Shown: positions 1 through 8,799 of the stretch, one piece after another | Layout of the letters: each line of letters starts with the position of its first letter | Numbering within the stretch: position 1 is the first letter of the stretch | DNA from: Drosophila miranda | Lineage: Eukaryota; Arthropoda; Insecta; Diptera; Drosophilidae | Direction of reading: 5' to 3' | DNA length: 64,000 nucleotides | NCBI RefSeq assembly: GCF_003369915.1 | Contig: NW_022881625.1 | Coordinates: 3,782,001-3,846,000 of the forward strand | Made by a program: the position numbers and the translations under genes | Notes under the pieces: generated by a model | The model's database searches: none | Told to the model about the DNA's origin: nothing | Seen by the model: the letters and a program-made list of their open reading frames with translations, nothing else

Positions 1-1464
1 GGCGCTAGAGAAGCTGTTGAAGCATCCGCAGCTGAGGCTGACATTGCATTCCAAGCTGCTGAACGCGGTTATCAGTCGCCAGGGTGAGCAGCCGCTGGAC
101 GGCTTCTGTGACCACCAGCGCTGCTTCCAGCTGCTGCTCGAGAGCGATCGTGTGGTTCGCAACACAAAGGTGGCACAGGAGCTTCTACGGCAGGGAGCGT
201 ACATCGGGGCGAGAAGCGCGTTCGGAGTTCTTCCCATACAGGAGATGGACCCGAAAGTGCTGGAGGAGCTGCATCACCACCAACGGGGAGAAGCCCGGTG
301 ACCAGAGTTTCGAGATCATCATCAACTACAAGAATCTGATGAGACGCCAGCGAAAGCCCGGGCAGTCGGACAAGCGGAGCATTGGCCATCCTCACCAATT
401 GGAGGACGAGATGACTCCAATCACATACATCGCCGATTCCAAGGAGCTGCGTTACCTGCTGCAGCACCCGCTAATCTCGAGTTTCCTCTTCCTCAAGTGG
501 CACCGCCTCTTGGTGATCTTCTATCTGAAGATTCTACTTTACTCTCTCTTCACTGCCTCCATTATCACGCATACGCTCCTTAAGTTCCACGAAAGCGACC
601 ACACGGGCCTGACTGCCCTGTTCGGCCTGTTCTCTTGGATAGGGATTGTGTATTTCATGATCCGAGAGGTCATACAGCTTGCCATGTCGCCGCTGCTGTA
701 CTTCAGGTCCATCACGAACCTGATGGAGGTGGCTCTCATTGTCTTGTCGATCCTAACCTGCATGGAAGCCAGCTACGACAAGGAGACGCAGCGCATACTG
801 GCCGTCTTCACCATTCTGCTGGTGTCCGTGGAGTTCTGCCTGCTGGTTGGCTCCCTGCCAGTACTCTCAATTTCGACGCACATGCTCATGCTGCGCGCCG
901 TCTCCAGCAGCTTCATCAAGAGCTTTGCTCTCTACTCGATCTTTGTGCTTACGTTTAGTCTGTGCTTCTACATACTGTTTGGCAAGCCCCAGGTGGATTC
1001 CTCCTCTCCGAAGGACAGCACGCCAGAGCCAGCAAAGGAGGGAGAAGATGATGGTCACTTCAACACATTCTCCGTGCCCATCGAGGCGCTCATCAAGACG
1101 ATTGTGATGCTCACGGGAGAATTTGATGCCGGTGACATAAAGTTTGACAGCGTCTACACTTACCTGATCTTCCTGCTCTTTGTGTTCTTCATGACCATTG
1201 TGCTGTTCAATCTCCTGAATGGTCTGGCTGTCAGCGATACTCAGGTGGGTTTATATTTCCTTTTCTTCCTCGGCTTTATCCAACTGTTTTCTCCCCTCTC
1301 TTTTCCCACAGGCCATCAAGGCCCAGGCGGAACTGAACGGCGCCATTGTCCGCACCAATCTGCTGACCCGCTACGAGCAAGCTCTCACTGGCCGAGATGG
1401 ACACGCTCAGACCTCATCGTCCCAGTTGAACAAAGGCAGTCGGTTCGCTCGAGGAAGACCATGA
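1..1464 (+). pseudogene. pain: painless TRPA cation channel, left copy, 5'-truncated by window edge and broken
   Basis: Painless is a TRPA-family cation channel of sensory neurons (heat, mechanical and chemical nociception). The sequence enters in the ankyrin region (LLNAVISR, HQRCFQLLLESDRV). It continues through the pre-membrane linker (FEIIINYKNLM), six hydrophobic segments between about 500 and 1240, and a pore motif MLTGEFDAGD near 1110-1130, ending NLLNGLAVSDTQ. A 67-bp intron (1245-1311, GTGGGT...CACAG) precedes the last exon, which starts AIKAQAELNG and stops at 1462-1464, much earlier than the usual C-terminus of this family of about 900 residues. Compared with the partner at 62515-64000 this copy lacks a net 54 bp near 156 (an ankyrin segment) and 11 bp near 270. 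The 11-bp loss puts the ankyrin part out of frame with the channel part. The family is identified with high confidence, and so is the loss of function of this copy. Confidence 0.9.
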
Positions 1465-2640
1465 GCTAGTCACCGGTTCAATCGTAATTTTCTTCATGCT
1501 TTTCTTGAGTCTCACGCCCTCGTGGCTTTTCCCACACTTGGGACCCCACTAGGCAGAAAAGCGAAGGGAGAGAAAATCTTCACTGATGAATCGCCTGATC
1601 GGATCGGATGGGCTGTTATATACTCACAACACATACTCATTGGCCGCATTTGCGAATCGCTGGGCTGTGAACAAGCTTGAATTGAAAGAGGGTCGGCACT
1701 TCGGTGTGCCAAAGATACATATCTTTACCTCTTGAATACCCATGAATACCCCTTGCACTTTTGAGCTCAGGTCCTAAACGAGAGTCACACACCACACACA
1801 TGCACATTATTATCATTATCATCATCATTATGATAATGACTGTGAGCGAACGAATGCTGATGAAGCCTCATTGTCAATGTCGAAAGTTGTGGGATTGGTT
1901 AAGGAAACCCAAGGTGGGATATGAAAAGTATTGCGTTCTGCTCTGGCATAGGATCCCAGCTTTAATATTAGGGGATTCCCCTTCCAAGCAACGATGCGAC
2001 AATCAACGGACATTGATTAACAACTGTATGTAAATATGCATCTACAGTGGGTACACAGCAAGGCAGGCGCGATTAGATACAGGCCAGCGCCGAGCAGCGT
2101 AGACACCCAGTACCCTGCCACCCTCTGAGGGAAACAGAGAGCGATGAAGGGGATCTGTGTGTGCGTATCCAATGAATTAATATTTCATTCTAGAAAGCAG
2201 TTGTCTGCGTTAGTTGGGCACACACACACATAGTACATATATGCTGGCAGCGTTCCCATTCAATCTACTCGACGGCTGATGCACGCCAGTAGCCCCCGCT
2301 GGAAACTTCCGCAGATTCTGGAACGCAGAGGATGCGGGCTATCGGCGACAGGGGAATACTACTAAGCAGAAAGAGAAGGTGAGTTCATATTATTGCCAAT
2401 TTAATGCAAGAAAAAAAAAGAGAGTGGAGTGGGCGATGCCAAAGGCAGAAGAAAGAAAGGCCGTAAACCAAATGAAGAAGGCCTGTCTCGCTCTCTCTCG
2501 TGGGAATTGACTTTGAATTTCGAATATTTCGGTATCTATTTTCATTGCGGCTAAAAACGGAGAGACGATTCCGTGTATTGCGATGCCAGCATCAACGAAA
2601 ATAGATGCCCAAATGGAAGTGCAAACATCTCTGAGGGGAG
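1465..2640. other. intergenic stretch inside the left palindrome arm, no gene seen
   Basis: No convincing coding region. It contains short simple repeats (TCATTATCATCATCATTATGA near 1806-1834 and a CACACACA tract near 2219) and purine-rich DNA near 2409-2460. The same sequence, inverted, occupies about 61440-62510. Similarity to the partner continues without a break, so it belongs to the palindrome arm. Confidence 0.6.
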
Positions 2641-2725
2641 GGGTGGAGTGTCGGGCGTGTGGCCGTGTGTCTTCTGTCAGTGTGTGATTGGATACTGCTT
2701 GCTGCTTTCTGCTCGATGGCTGCCC

Positions 2726-3773
2726 CTAGAGCACGAGGTGCAGGCGTAACTGGAACACCAGCTGCTCGACGGTCTTCTTCAGGAGCGCCGCCAGGGACAG
2801 GATGAATCCCAGGAGGCTGAGGGAGAACAGCCAGGGCGTGGTCATGAGCACGGCAAAGAAGACTAGCGTCTCGTCGCCCCGGGCATTGGCCATGCGCCAC
2901 AGCAACTGGCGCTGGATGGTGCGCAGCTTGAACTTGCTGTTCCACAATCGGTGGCGCTTCGAGCCGACGGTTTCGTTGAAGCCCACGGTCTTCTCGACCA
3001 GCCAGAACACCGCGCAGCACAGCAGTTGCAGCACCAGCAGCACGACCTTGACCACAGCGGTCTCCAAGACGAGGTGGTACAAGGCCACCATGCGCTGACG
3101 GTGCTCCGGCTGCATTGTGGAGAGCACGACTGCGCCGAGGGCCTCCAGCGGGGAGACCCTGGGGAAGGGCCGTCGGAGAGCTCCTCCCACTCCGAGTCCG
3201 ACTCGGTGCGCTCTATCGAGCTGAACTCGCTCTGGCTCTGACAGCTCTGGCTCTGACAGGAGCACGACTCCTCCTCTTGGTCCTCCTCGGTGGCATCGAG
3301 TAGTCGCCCTCGTAGTCGCCCTCGTAGCGGCAGTCGGAGTACTCTTCGTGGGGGTCGTCGTAGTAGTCTCCGCGGCTGTCCGGAGATGCGCCGCCTGTCC
3401 AGAGGGAGCTCAACACGGGCGGTGGTCCCATCGAAGCCATCTGTGGCACAGCATGGAATCTGCAGGGGAGCCGGAGGTAAGTTATGTCCTGGGGGAAGGG
3501 GAGTCTGGGCTGCTGCCGCTCACCCATCTGAATCCCCCATCGGAGGCAAGGTGGGGGGGGTGAGCGTGACCTATTGGACCAATTGGGCGGGACAGCAGAG
3601 GACTGGTGTGGATTTGGCCTAGGAAGGGCATCGCATTGAGTCCATTCTTGTCGGCGGAACCTTCGGCGAACCTGCTGCTGCTGCTGGTCGGTAAAGACGA
3701 AGGATCCCATGGATCCGAAAATACCCCGCGAGCGGGTGAATGGGGAACGTGGATTGTTAATAGTTGGATTCAT
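2726..3773 (-). pseudogene. unrecognised protein with acidic/Ser-rich region and two membrane segments, left copy
   Basis: I do not recognise this family. A true ATG at 3773 opens a Gln- and Pro-rich N-terminus (MNPTINNPRS...DQQQQQ). A possible intron of about 60 bp (GTGAGC...CTGCAG) lies near 3463-3522. Next comes an acidic stretch (RGDYYDDPHEEYSDCRYEGDY). A cytosine is missing in the codons after GDYS (near 3290-3300) compared with the partner at 60724-61349, which moves the frame away from the EEDQEEESCSC-type reading. The C-terminal half (2726-3130) has a hydrophobic segment (VVKVVLLVLQLLCCAVFWLV), a basic linker (SKRHRLWNSKFKLRTIQRQLL) and a second hydrophobic segment (TLVFFAVLMTTPWLFSLSLL). 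It ends LRLHLVL-stop. Probably a membrane protein, now inactive. The minus-strand frame is supported by its conservation in the other arm. Confidence 0.55.
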
Positions 3774-4650
3774 CTTATTCCAGCACCTGTGAGGAAATAT
3801 TCGTTCATGGGCTTTGTTTTGTATTTGTATTTTTATTTACTTTATGTTCCCTGTGCTTTCGATTTTTGCTGCCGTTCTCTGTGTTGTGCCGCTCTCTCCA
3901 GATATTCGTACTGAATGATTTCCAGAGCCACTTCGATGTTGTGTTTCGAATCACAGGTCAGGTGACGTACTTTCCCTGGGCAGAGCTGCGACTTGCAATA
4001 GTTGATCGGCTTTGTTGGTTTGGGATAGGACTTGCGATAAATACCATGCCACCATACTCCTTGGTGTGGCCAAAATGTTGGGTACCATTCTGGATTAAGG
4101 AGTAGAGGGTTAAGGGTTAAGGAGAGTGGTGGAGGGGGGGGGGGGGGGGGGGGGGGGGTATATTTTTGCTTGGCTTTACATCTTCCTTAAGCTGCTGTTT
4201 TGAGTCACAGCCAACCTGTCATTTGTACATTGAATTGCTGCTCGAGAGGTCTCTTTGGCTGTAATCCATGTAGGACATGCACTTTGTTTATCCATTCAAA
4301 GGCGCTAAAGAGGGTAGTCCTGGAATCCAAAAGGGCATCCAGTATATCCAGAGCGAAGGTTAATCCATTCGATGGAGCGCTCAAGCAGACCAGCCAGGCG
4401 GTTTACCAGAAGCTTAACGAGGCTTAAAATTTCCAAGAGGCCGCCAGCCGGCAAGTGTCATTGCAGTCCCTCCAGTCGACTCCACTCCAGTACAGTTTTT
4501 TCCCAAACTGTGCGACGTGAATAACTTTGATGATTTCTTGGCCAAAAGGCGCCCACACAATATAAATACTCCTCCCTTTTTTGTCAATAAGTTTATTTTC
4601 AGTCGTTACATTTACGAATAACAGGCGAGTTTTTCTACTCAAATCAAATA
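3774..4650. other. non-coding stretch of palindrome arm with a G25 run
   Basis: This is the 5' flank of the minus-strand membrane-protein gene plus spacer DNA. It contains an uninterrupted run of 25 G at 4134-4158. The matching run in the right arm is C14 at 60309-60322. A plus-strand open stretch ending near 4427 (SRAKVNPFDGALKQTSQAV...) could be the tail of an exon, but nothing else supports it and I do not call a gene. Confidence 0.5.
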
Positions 4651-4672
4651 TTAAAATTAAAAAACGAAACAG

Positions 4673-5748
4673 TTATTGGTTGATGTCCTTCAGCTTCTCT
4701 GGATCAGTCTACTCAAGCCAAATCAAATATTAAAATTAAAAAACGAAACAGTTATTGGTTGATGTCCTTCAGCTTCTCTGCATCGGTCTTGGCGGCCCAC
4801 AAGCGGCACCCAATTTTTTTATAGTCATCGCTGCACATGACTATCGCCCTCAAATACTCGGCCGGCACCCCAGTTTCACTTTTTTTTTCCTTAAAAACGG
4901 CAGCAATTTTTTGCATTGTCTTCGAATTCCTTGAAACCATACCTCTTATTGCTGTGTAATGTTGGTTCATTACGTGGTTTCCCAAGGTGCTCAACCTTCC
5001 AATCATTTTGCCGCATAGTTTGCACTTGCAGCCATGCACGGGGGCGAAGCCTTAGGGGAAATCGGTGTTTTCCAATTGTCCTTTACACTTTCAGTACTAA
5101 GAATGTCTTCAGTAAACATGTCTGGAGAATTAAGAAGTTATTATATGTATTTTTTTAAATTTTACTTATTTACTTAAGTCCGGATCCTCCCGAACCTCCT
5201 GCTCCTGCTTCTCCTCCACGTGGTGCACTGGCTCAGACGAATCATATATTTCGTCAGAAATAGTACACTTCATATCATTGACTGTATAATCAGAAATATT
5301 GTGAATATTGTCAGAAATGTTGTCAATATCCTCAATATCCTGAGTTGTGGCCGACTCCTCCGTATCACCGTGCATATTGTCAATATCCTCAATATCGTGA
5401 TTTGTGGCCGACTCCTCCGTATGACCGTTCATATTGTTGTCAATATCCTCAATATCCTGAGTTGTGGCCGACTCCTCCGTATCACCGTGCATATTGTCAA
5501 TATCCTCAATATCCTGAGTTGTGGCCGACTCCTCCGTATCACCGTTCATATTGTTGTCAATATCCTCAATATCCTGAGTTGTGGCCGACTCCTCCGTATC
5601 ACCGTGCATATTATCAATATCCTCAATATCCTGAGTTGTGGCCGACTCCTCCGTATCACCGTTCATATTGTTGTCAATATCCTCAATATCCTGAGATATC
5701 ATCTGAACATAAATATTCTGCACCGGAGTAACAGGCTCAGCATACTTC
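4673..5748 (-). pseudogene. acidic-repeat protein with BED-type zinc finger, left copy
   Basis: Two exons on the minus strand. The first (about 5748-5174) encodes six tandem acidic repeats of alternating 20 and 19 residues (QDIEDIDNNMNGDTEESATT and QDIEDIDNMHGDTEESATT), then an Asp/Ile/Asn-rich tail and EVREDPDL. The donor is GTAAAT, where the other arm has GTAAGT. The second exon starts after CTCCAG at 5121 (NMFTEDILSTESV...). It encodes a BED-like finger, CKLCGKM...H-x4-H around 5036-4950, and ends EKLKDINQ at 4752. A cytosine missing from the run before the finger breaks the frame. The 3' end is duplicated in tandem (4640-4790). The 5' end is cut off at about 5748, where the sequence joins a feo 3' fragment in the opposite orientation. 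BED fingers bind DNA and often derive from hAT-type transposases. The function of this protein is unknown. Confidence 0.6.
5294..5697 (-). repeat. coding minisatellite, 57/60-bp units in a 117-bp higher-order pattern
   Basis: Six units encode DIEDIDN(N)M(N/H)G(D/H)TEESAT(T/N)(Q/H). Units of 60 and 57 bp alternate, which gives about three copies of a 117-bp dimer. Every length step is a multiple of three, so the reading frame is kept. The right-arm partner has only about three units with different D/H and N/H states. Confidence 0.85.
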
Positions 5749-6090
5749 GCCCGTCGGCGGGGCTCAGCATCAGCGCAATCGCGTGGCTGTGCCACGAATT
5801 CGCCATGTCCTCGTAAACCACAATTCGGTGGCGTCGGCCGCCAACACACCGTCAAAGCAGGCGGTCAATCAGGAGGAGAGGCCTCGATTTGGCAATCAAT
5901 TGAAGCTCCCATCGCCACGTGAAAGTCGCATGTGGCCGAATCCACGATGAGATTATTGGAATTTTTATTTGCGTTTTATGTTTGATTTCATTTTTTGTAC
6001 CTTCATCTGTTTATCTCTGTTTCATTTATTTTCGATGTTGGCCCAATAAAAATTAAATTACCTTCAAGAAGGACAACCGAACCAAAAAAA
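5749..6090 (+). pseudogene. feo: feo-like 3' terminal fragment (fragment A)
   Basis: This is only the last ~66 codons and 3' UTR of the PRC1/Ase1-family gene that is longer elsewhere in the window. It begins abruptly within PVGGAQHQRNRV and ends SRMWPNPR-stop at 5948-5950. An AATAAA signal lies at 6045-6050, with an A-rich end just before the ISY repeat. The upstream join near 5749 fuses it to the acidic-repeat gene on the opposite strand, so this marks a rearrangement breakpoint. Identity follows from near-perfect match to 18240-18580 and to the reverse complement of 43085-43400. Confidence 0.85.
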
Positions 6091-6097
6091 AACGAGG

Positions 6098-7238
6098 TGG
6101 AACGTTGTGAGTTGCTGCGGACACCGCAACTCTACAGTTATACCCGATACTAGGTTAGGTTAGGTTAAGGCGGTAGCCGGGATACCCGATACTAAGTCAG
6201 TATGGCTCTCCTGCGGCAGACGCCGCTAATATTGAACCATACGACAAAGAGTGCGTGCGAGAGAGACAGAAAATCAGTCTGAGCGTGACGTCGGGCGCTG
6301 CGTAGCCACTGAAAATTGATTTCTTGCTTTTGGCTACAAAAATGATCTGATCTGATTCAGATTCAGCAATCTGATAGATATGGTCATTATCTATGATTCT
6401 GCGTTTTTAGTTTTCTCGAATGTGCAATATTGTGGATGCAACAGATTTTCGTTCTTTGTGGGGGCGGAAGGGGGTGGGGCGAAATTCTGAGATATACGTT
6501 TTATAGTGAGATCTAACAGGAGTGCGGATACCAAATTTGGTAACTCTAGCCTTAATAGTCTCTGAAATTTGTGGATGCCCCAGATTTTCGTCCTTTGCGG
6601 GGCGGAAGGGGGTGTGGCGAAATTTTGACACGAAACGGTCAAGGTCCGATATCACAGGAGTGTGGATACCAAATTTGGTTGCTCTGGCTTTTATAGGTTC
6701 TGAGATCCTTGAACTCATATTTTGCAATTGACAAAACCGACCATGAAACCTGTGTGTTAGATACTCTCAGAGCGAGGAAGAATGAAATTGTTTTCTTGAT
6801 TCTGGCTATAATCATTATACGATCTGGTTCAGATTTTGCACTGTAGAAGATATGGTCATCCTTACCGATTCTGCGTTTTTGGTTTTATCGTATCTTTAAA
6901 AATGTGGATGCCACAGATTTTCGTCCTTTGTGGGGGCGGAAGTGGCCGGGGCGAAGTATTAAAATATTTTTGTAGCAGTGACATATCACAGAAGTCTGGA
7001 TCCAAAACATCGTTGCTCTAGCTCTTATAGTCTTTGAGCACTAGGCGCTGAAGGGGACGGACGGACGGACGGACGGACAGACAGACAGGGCTCAATCGAC
7101 TCGGCTATTGATGCTGATCAAGAATATATATACTTTATGGGGTCGGAAACGATTCCTTCTGGACGTTACACACATCAAGTTTTACCACAAATCTAATATA
7201 CCCCAATACTCATTTTGAGTATCGGGTATAATAACAAG
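6098..7238. mobile_element. ISY/DINE-1-like repeat, unit 1 of a tandem dimer
   Basis: A non-coding repeat of about 1.1 kb. It opens with GAACGTTGTGAGTTGCTGCGG and an inner TTATACCCGATAC, and closes with the inverted partner GTATCGGGTATAA. A GACG/GACA tetranucleotide tract lies near 7055-7087, followed by a block with GTCGGAAACGATTCC. This layout (subterminal inverted repeat, internal simple tract, no coding capacity) matches the DINE-1/ISY class of Helitron-related repeats that is abundant in Drosophila and was reported from the D. miranda neo-Y. A 29-bp foreign insert sits at 6153-6181 and is listed separately. Confidence 0.7.
6153..6181 (-). mobile_element. 29-bp, extremely 5'-truncated LOA-type 3' end with 13-bp target duplication
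   Basis: The insert reads GGTTAGGTTAGG... and ends CGGTAGCCGGG. That is the reverse complement, with two mismatches, of the 3' end of the LOA-type element at 11528-17040 (CCCGGCAGCCGCCTCAACC followed by CCTAA repeats). It is flanked by perfect 13-bp duplications ATACCCGATACTA at 6140-6152 and 6182-6194. The same insert occurs at the same place in the second ISY dimer (about 18656-18685), so it was present before that duplication. Confidence 0.75.
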
Positions 7239-7245
7239 ATATAAA

Positions 7246-8357
7246 CGTGGGGGAACGTTGTGAGTTGCTGCGGACACCGCAACTCTACAGTTATACCCGA
7301 TACTTAGTCAGTATGCTCTCCTCCGGCAGACGCCGCTAATATTAAACGACACGACAAAGAGTGCGTGCGAGAGAGACAGAAAATCAGTCTGAGCGTGACG
7401 TTGGGCGCTGCGTAGCCAGTGCAAATTGATTTGTTCCGTTTGGCTATAAAAATTATCTGATCTAGTCCAGATTCAGCAATCAGATAGATATAGTCCCTTT
7501 CTATGATTCTGCGTTTTTAGTTTTCTCGAATGTGCAATATTGTGGATGCAACAGATTTTCGTCCTTTGTGGGGCGGAAGGGGGTGGGGCGAAATTCTGAG
7601 ATATACGTTTTATAGTGAGATCTAACAGAAGGGCGGATACCAAATTTGGTTACTCTAGCCTTAATAGTCTCTGAGATTTGTGGATGCCCCAGATTTTCGT
7701 CCTTTGCGGGGGCGGAAGGAGGTGTGGCGAAATTTGGACACGAAACGGTCAAGGTCCGATATCAGAGGAGTGTGGATACCAAATTTGGTTGCAGTGGCTC
7801 TTATAGGTTCTGAGATCCTTGAACTCATATTTTGCAATTGGCAAAACCGACCATGAAACCTGTGTGTTAGAGAGAGACAGAGCGAGAAAGAATGAAATTG
7901 TTTTCTTGATTCTGGCTATAATAATTATACGATCTGGTTGAGATCTTTCATTCTAAAACATATAGTCATCCTCTACGATTCTGCGTTTTTGGTTTTATCG
8001 TTTCTTTAAAAATGTGGATGCCACAGATTTTCGTTCTTTGTGGGGCGGAAGTGGGCGGGGCGAAGTATTAAAATATTTTTGTAGCAGTGACATATCACAG
8101 AAGTCTGGATACAAAACATCGTTGCTCTAGCTCTTATAGTCTTTGAGCACTAGGCGCTGAAGGGGACGGACAGACGGACGGACGGACAGACGGACAGACG
8201 GACAGACAGACATGGCTCAATCGACTCGGCTATTGATGCTGATCAAGAATATATATACTTTATGGGGTCGGAAACGATTCCTTCTGGACGTTACACACAT
8301 CCACTTTTACCACAAATCTAATATACCCCAATAGTCATTTTGAGTATCTGGTATAAA
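7246..8357. mobile_element. ISY/DINE-1-like repeat, unit 2 of the dimer
   Basis: Head-to-tail second unit, same organisation as the first: GAACGTTGTGAGTTGCTGCGG at the left end, a GACG/GACA tract near 8166-8210, and GTATCTGGTATAA at the right end, with one substitution in the terminal repeat. It lacks the small LOA insert, so the two units diverged after the dimer formed or were independent insertions. Confidence 0.7.
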
Positions 8358-8799
8358 AAGCGCTAAAGATTAGCTTGTTTATATTATTATCAGGCCCAAA
8401 ACTTTTGGCAGTCTACCGACCATTCCATGCCCAATAAATTAAATTTGGCCAAAAAATCTGATGCCATAATTATGGCGATTTATTTGATTCATTTCATTGA
8501 GAGTCAGATCAATCATAATACTATATTCCTAAATATTCCGTAGAAGGTATAACATAGTCGATCAAATAGCAGTCTATATTAAAAAAATATGGCAAATGTT
8601 TACAATTATTTCTGTTTGGCATTCGCACGCTCCCGCGAACGTGTTTTGGCACTCTCTCTCTCTCTTGTTCTGTTTGTGCTCTGTTATCGGTCAGCTCTTT
8701 TTGCAACAAAGCTCTCGCAGGCCTTTCAAATAGCTAGTTAATGGAATGATTTAGCAGTATAGCTCTGGCAGTGAATGAATTAAGTTCCTAGCAAGCAAA
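8358..8799. promoter_or_regulatory. 5' flank of CYP12 copy 1
   Basis: AT-rich upstream DNA shared with the other two CYP12 copies (20880-21318 and 49326-49575). It includes a CTCTCTCTCTCTTG pyrimidine tract near 8652-8665. I see no convincing TATA box at a sensible distance. A promoter is inferred from position and conservation only. Confidence 0.35.

Noticed and set aside
3290-3622. Arg/Ser-rich plus-strand open frame opposite the acidic region of the membrane-protein gene
   Set aside because: Antisense of the acidic coding sequence; the right arm supports the minus-strand reading.
5294-5697. Regularly spaced direct repeats resembling a CRISPR array
   Set aside because: No unique spacers between repeats; units are contiguous, coding and in a eukaryotic gene.
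5220-5816. Plus-strand open frame over the acidic minisatellite (ILNILSCGRLLRITVHIV repeats)
   Set aside because: Open only because the in-frame minisatellite is open on both strands. The minus strand has the splice sites and the BED finger.
6391-7752. Several 60-106-codon open frames within the ISY units
   Set aside because: They differ between units, have no ATG context or known domain, and the repeats are non-coding elements.
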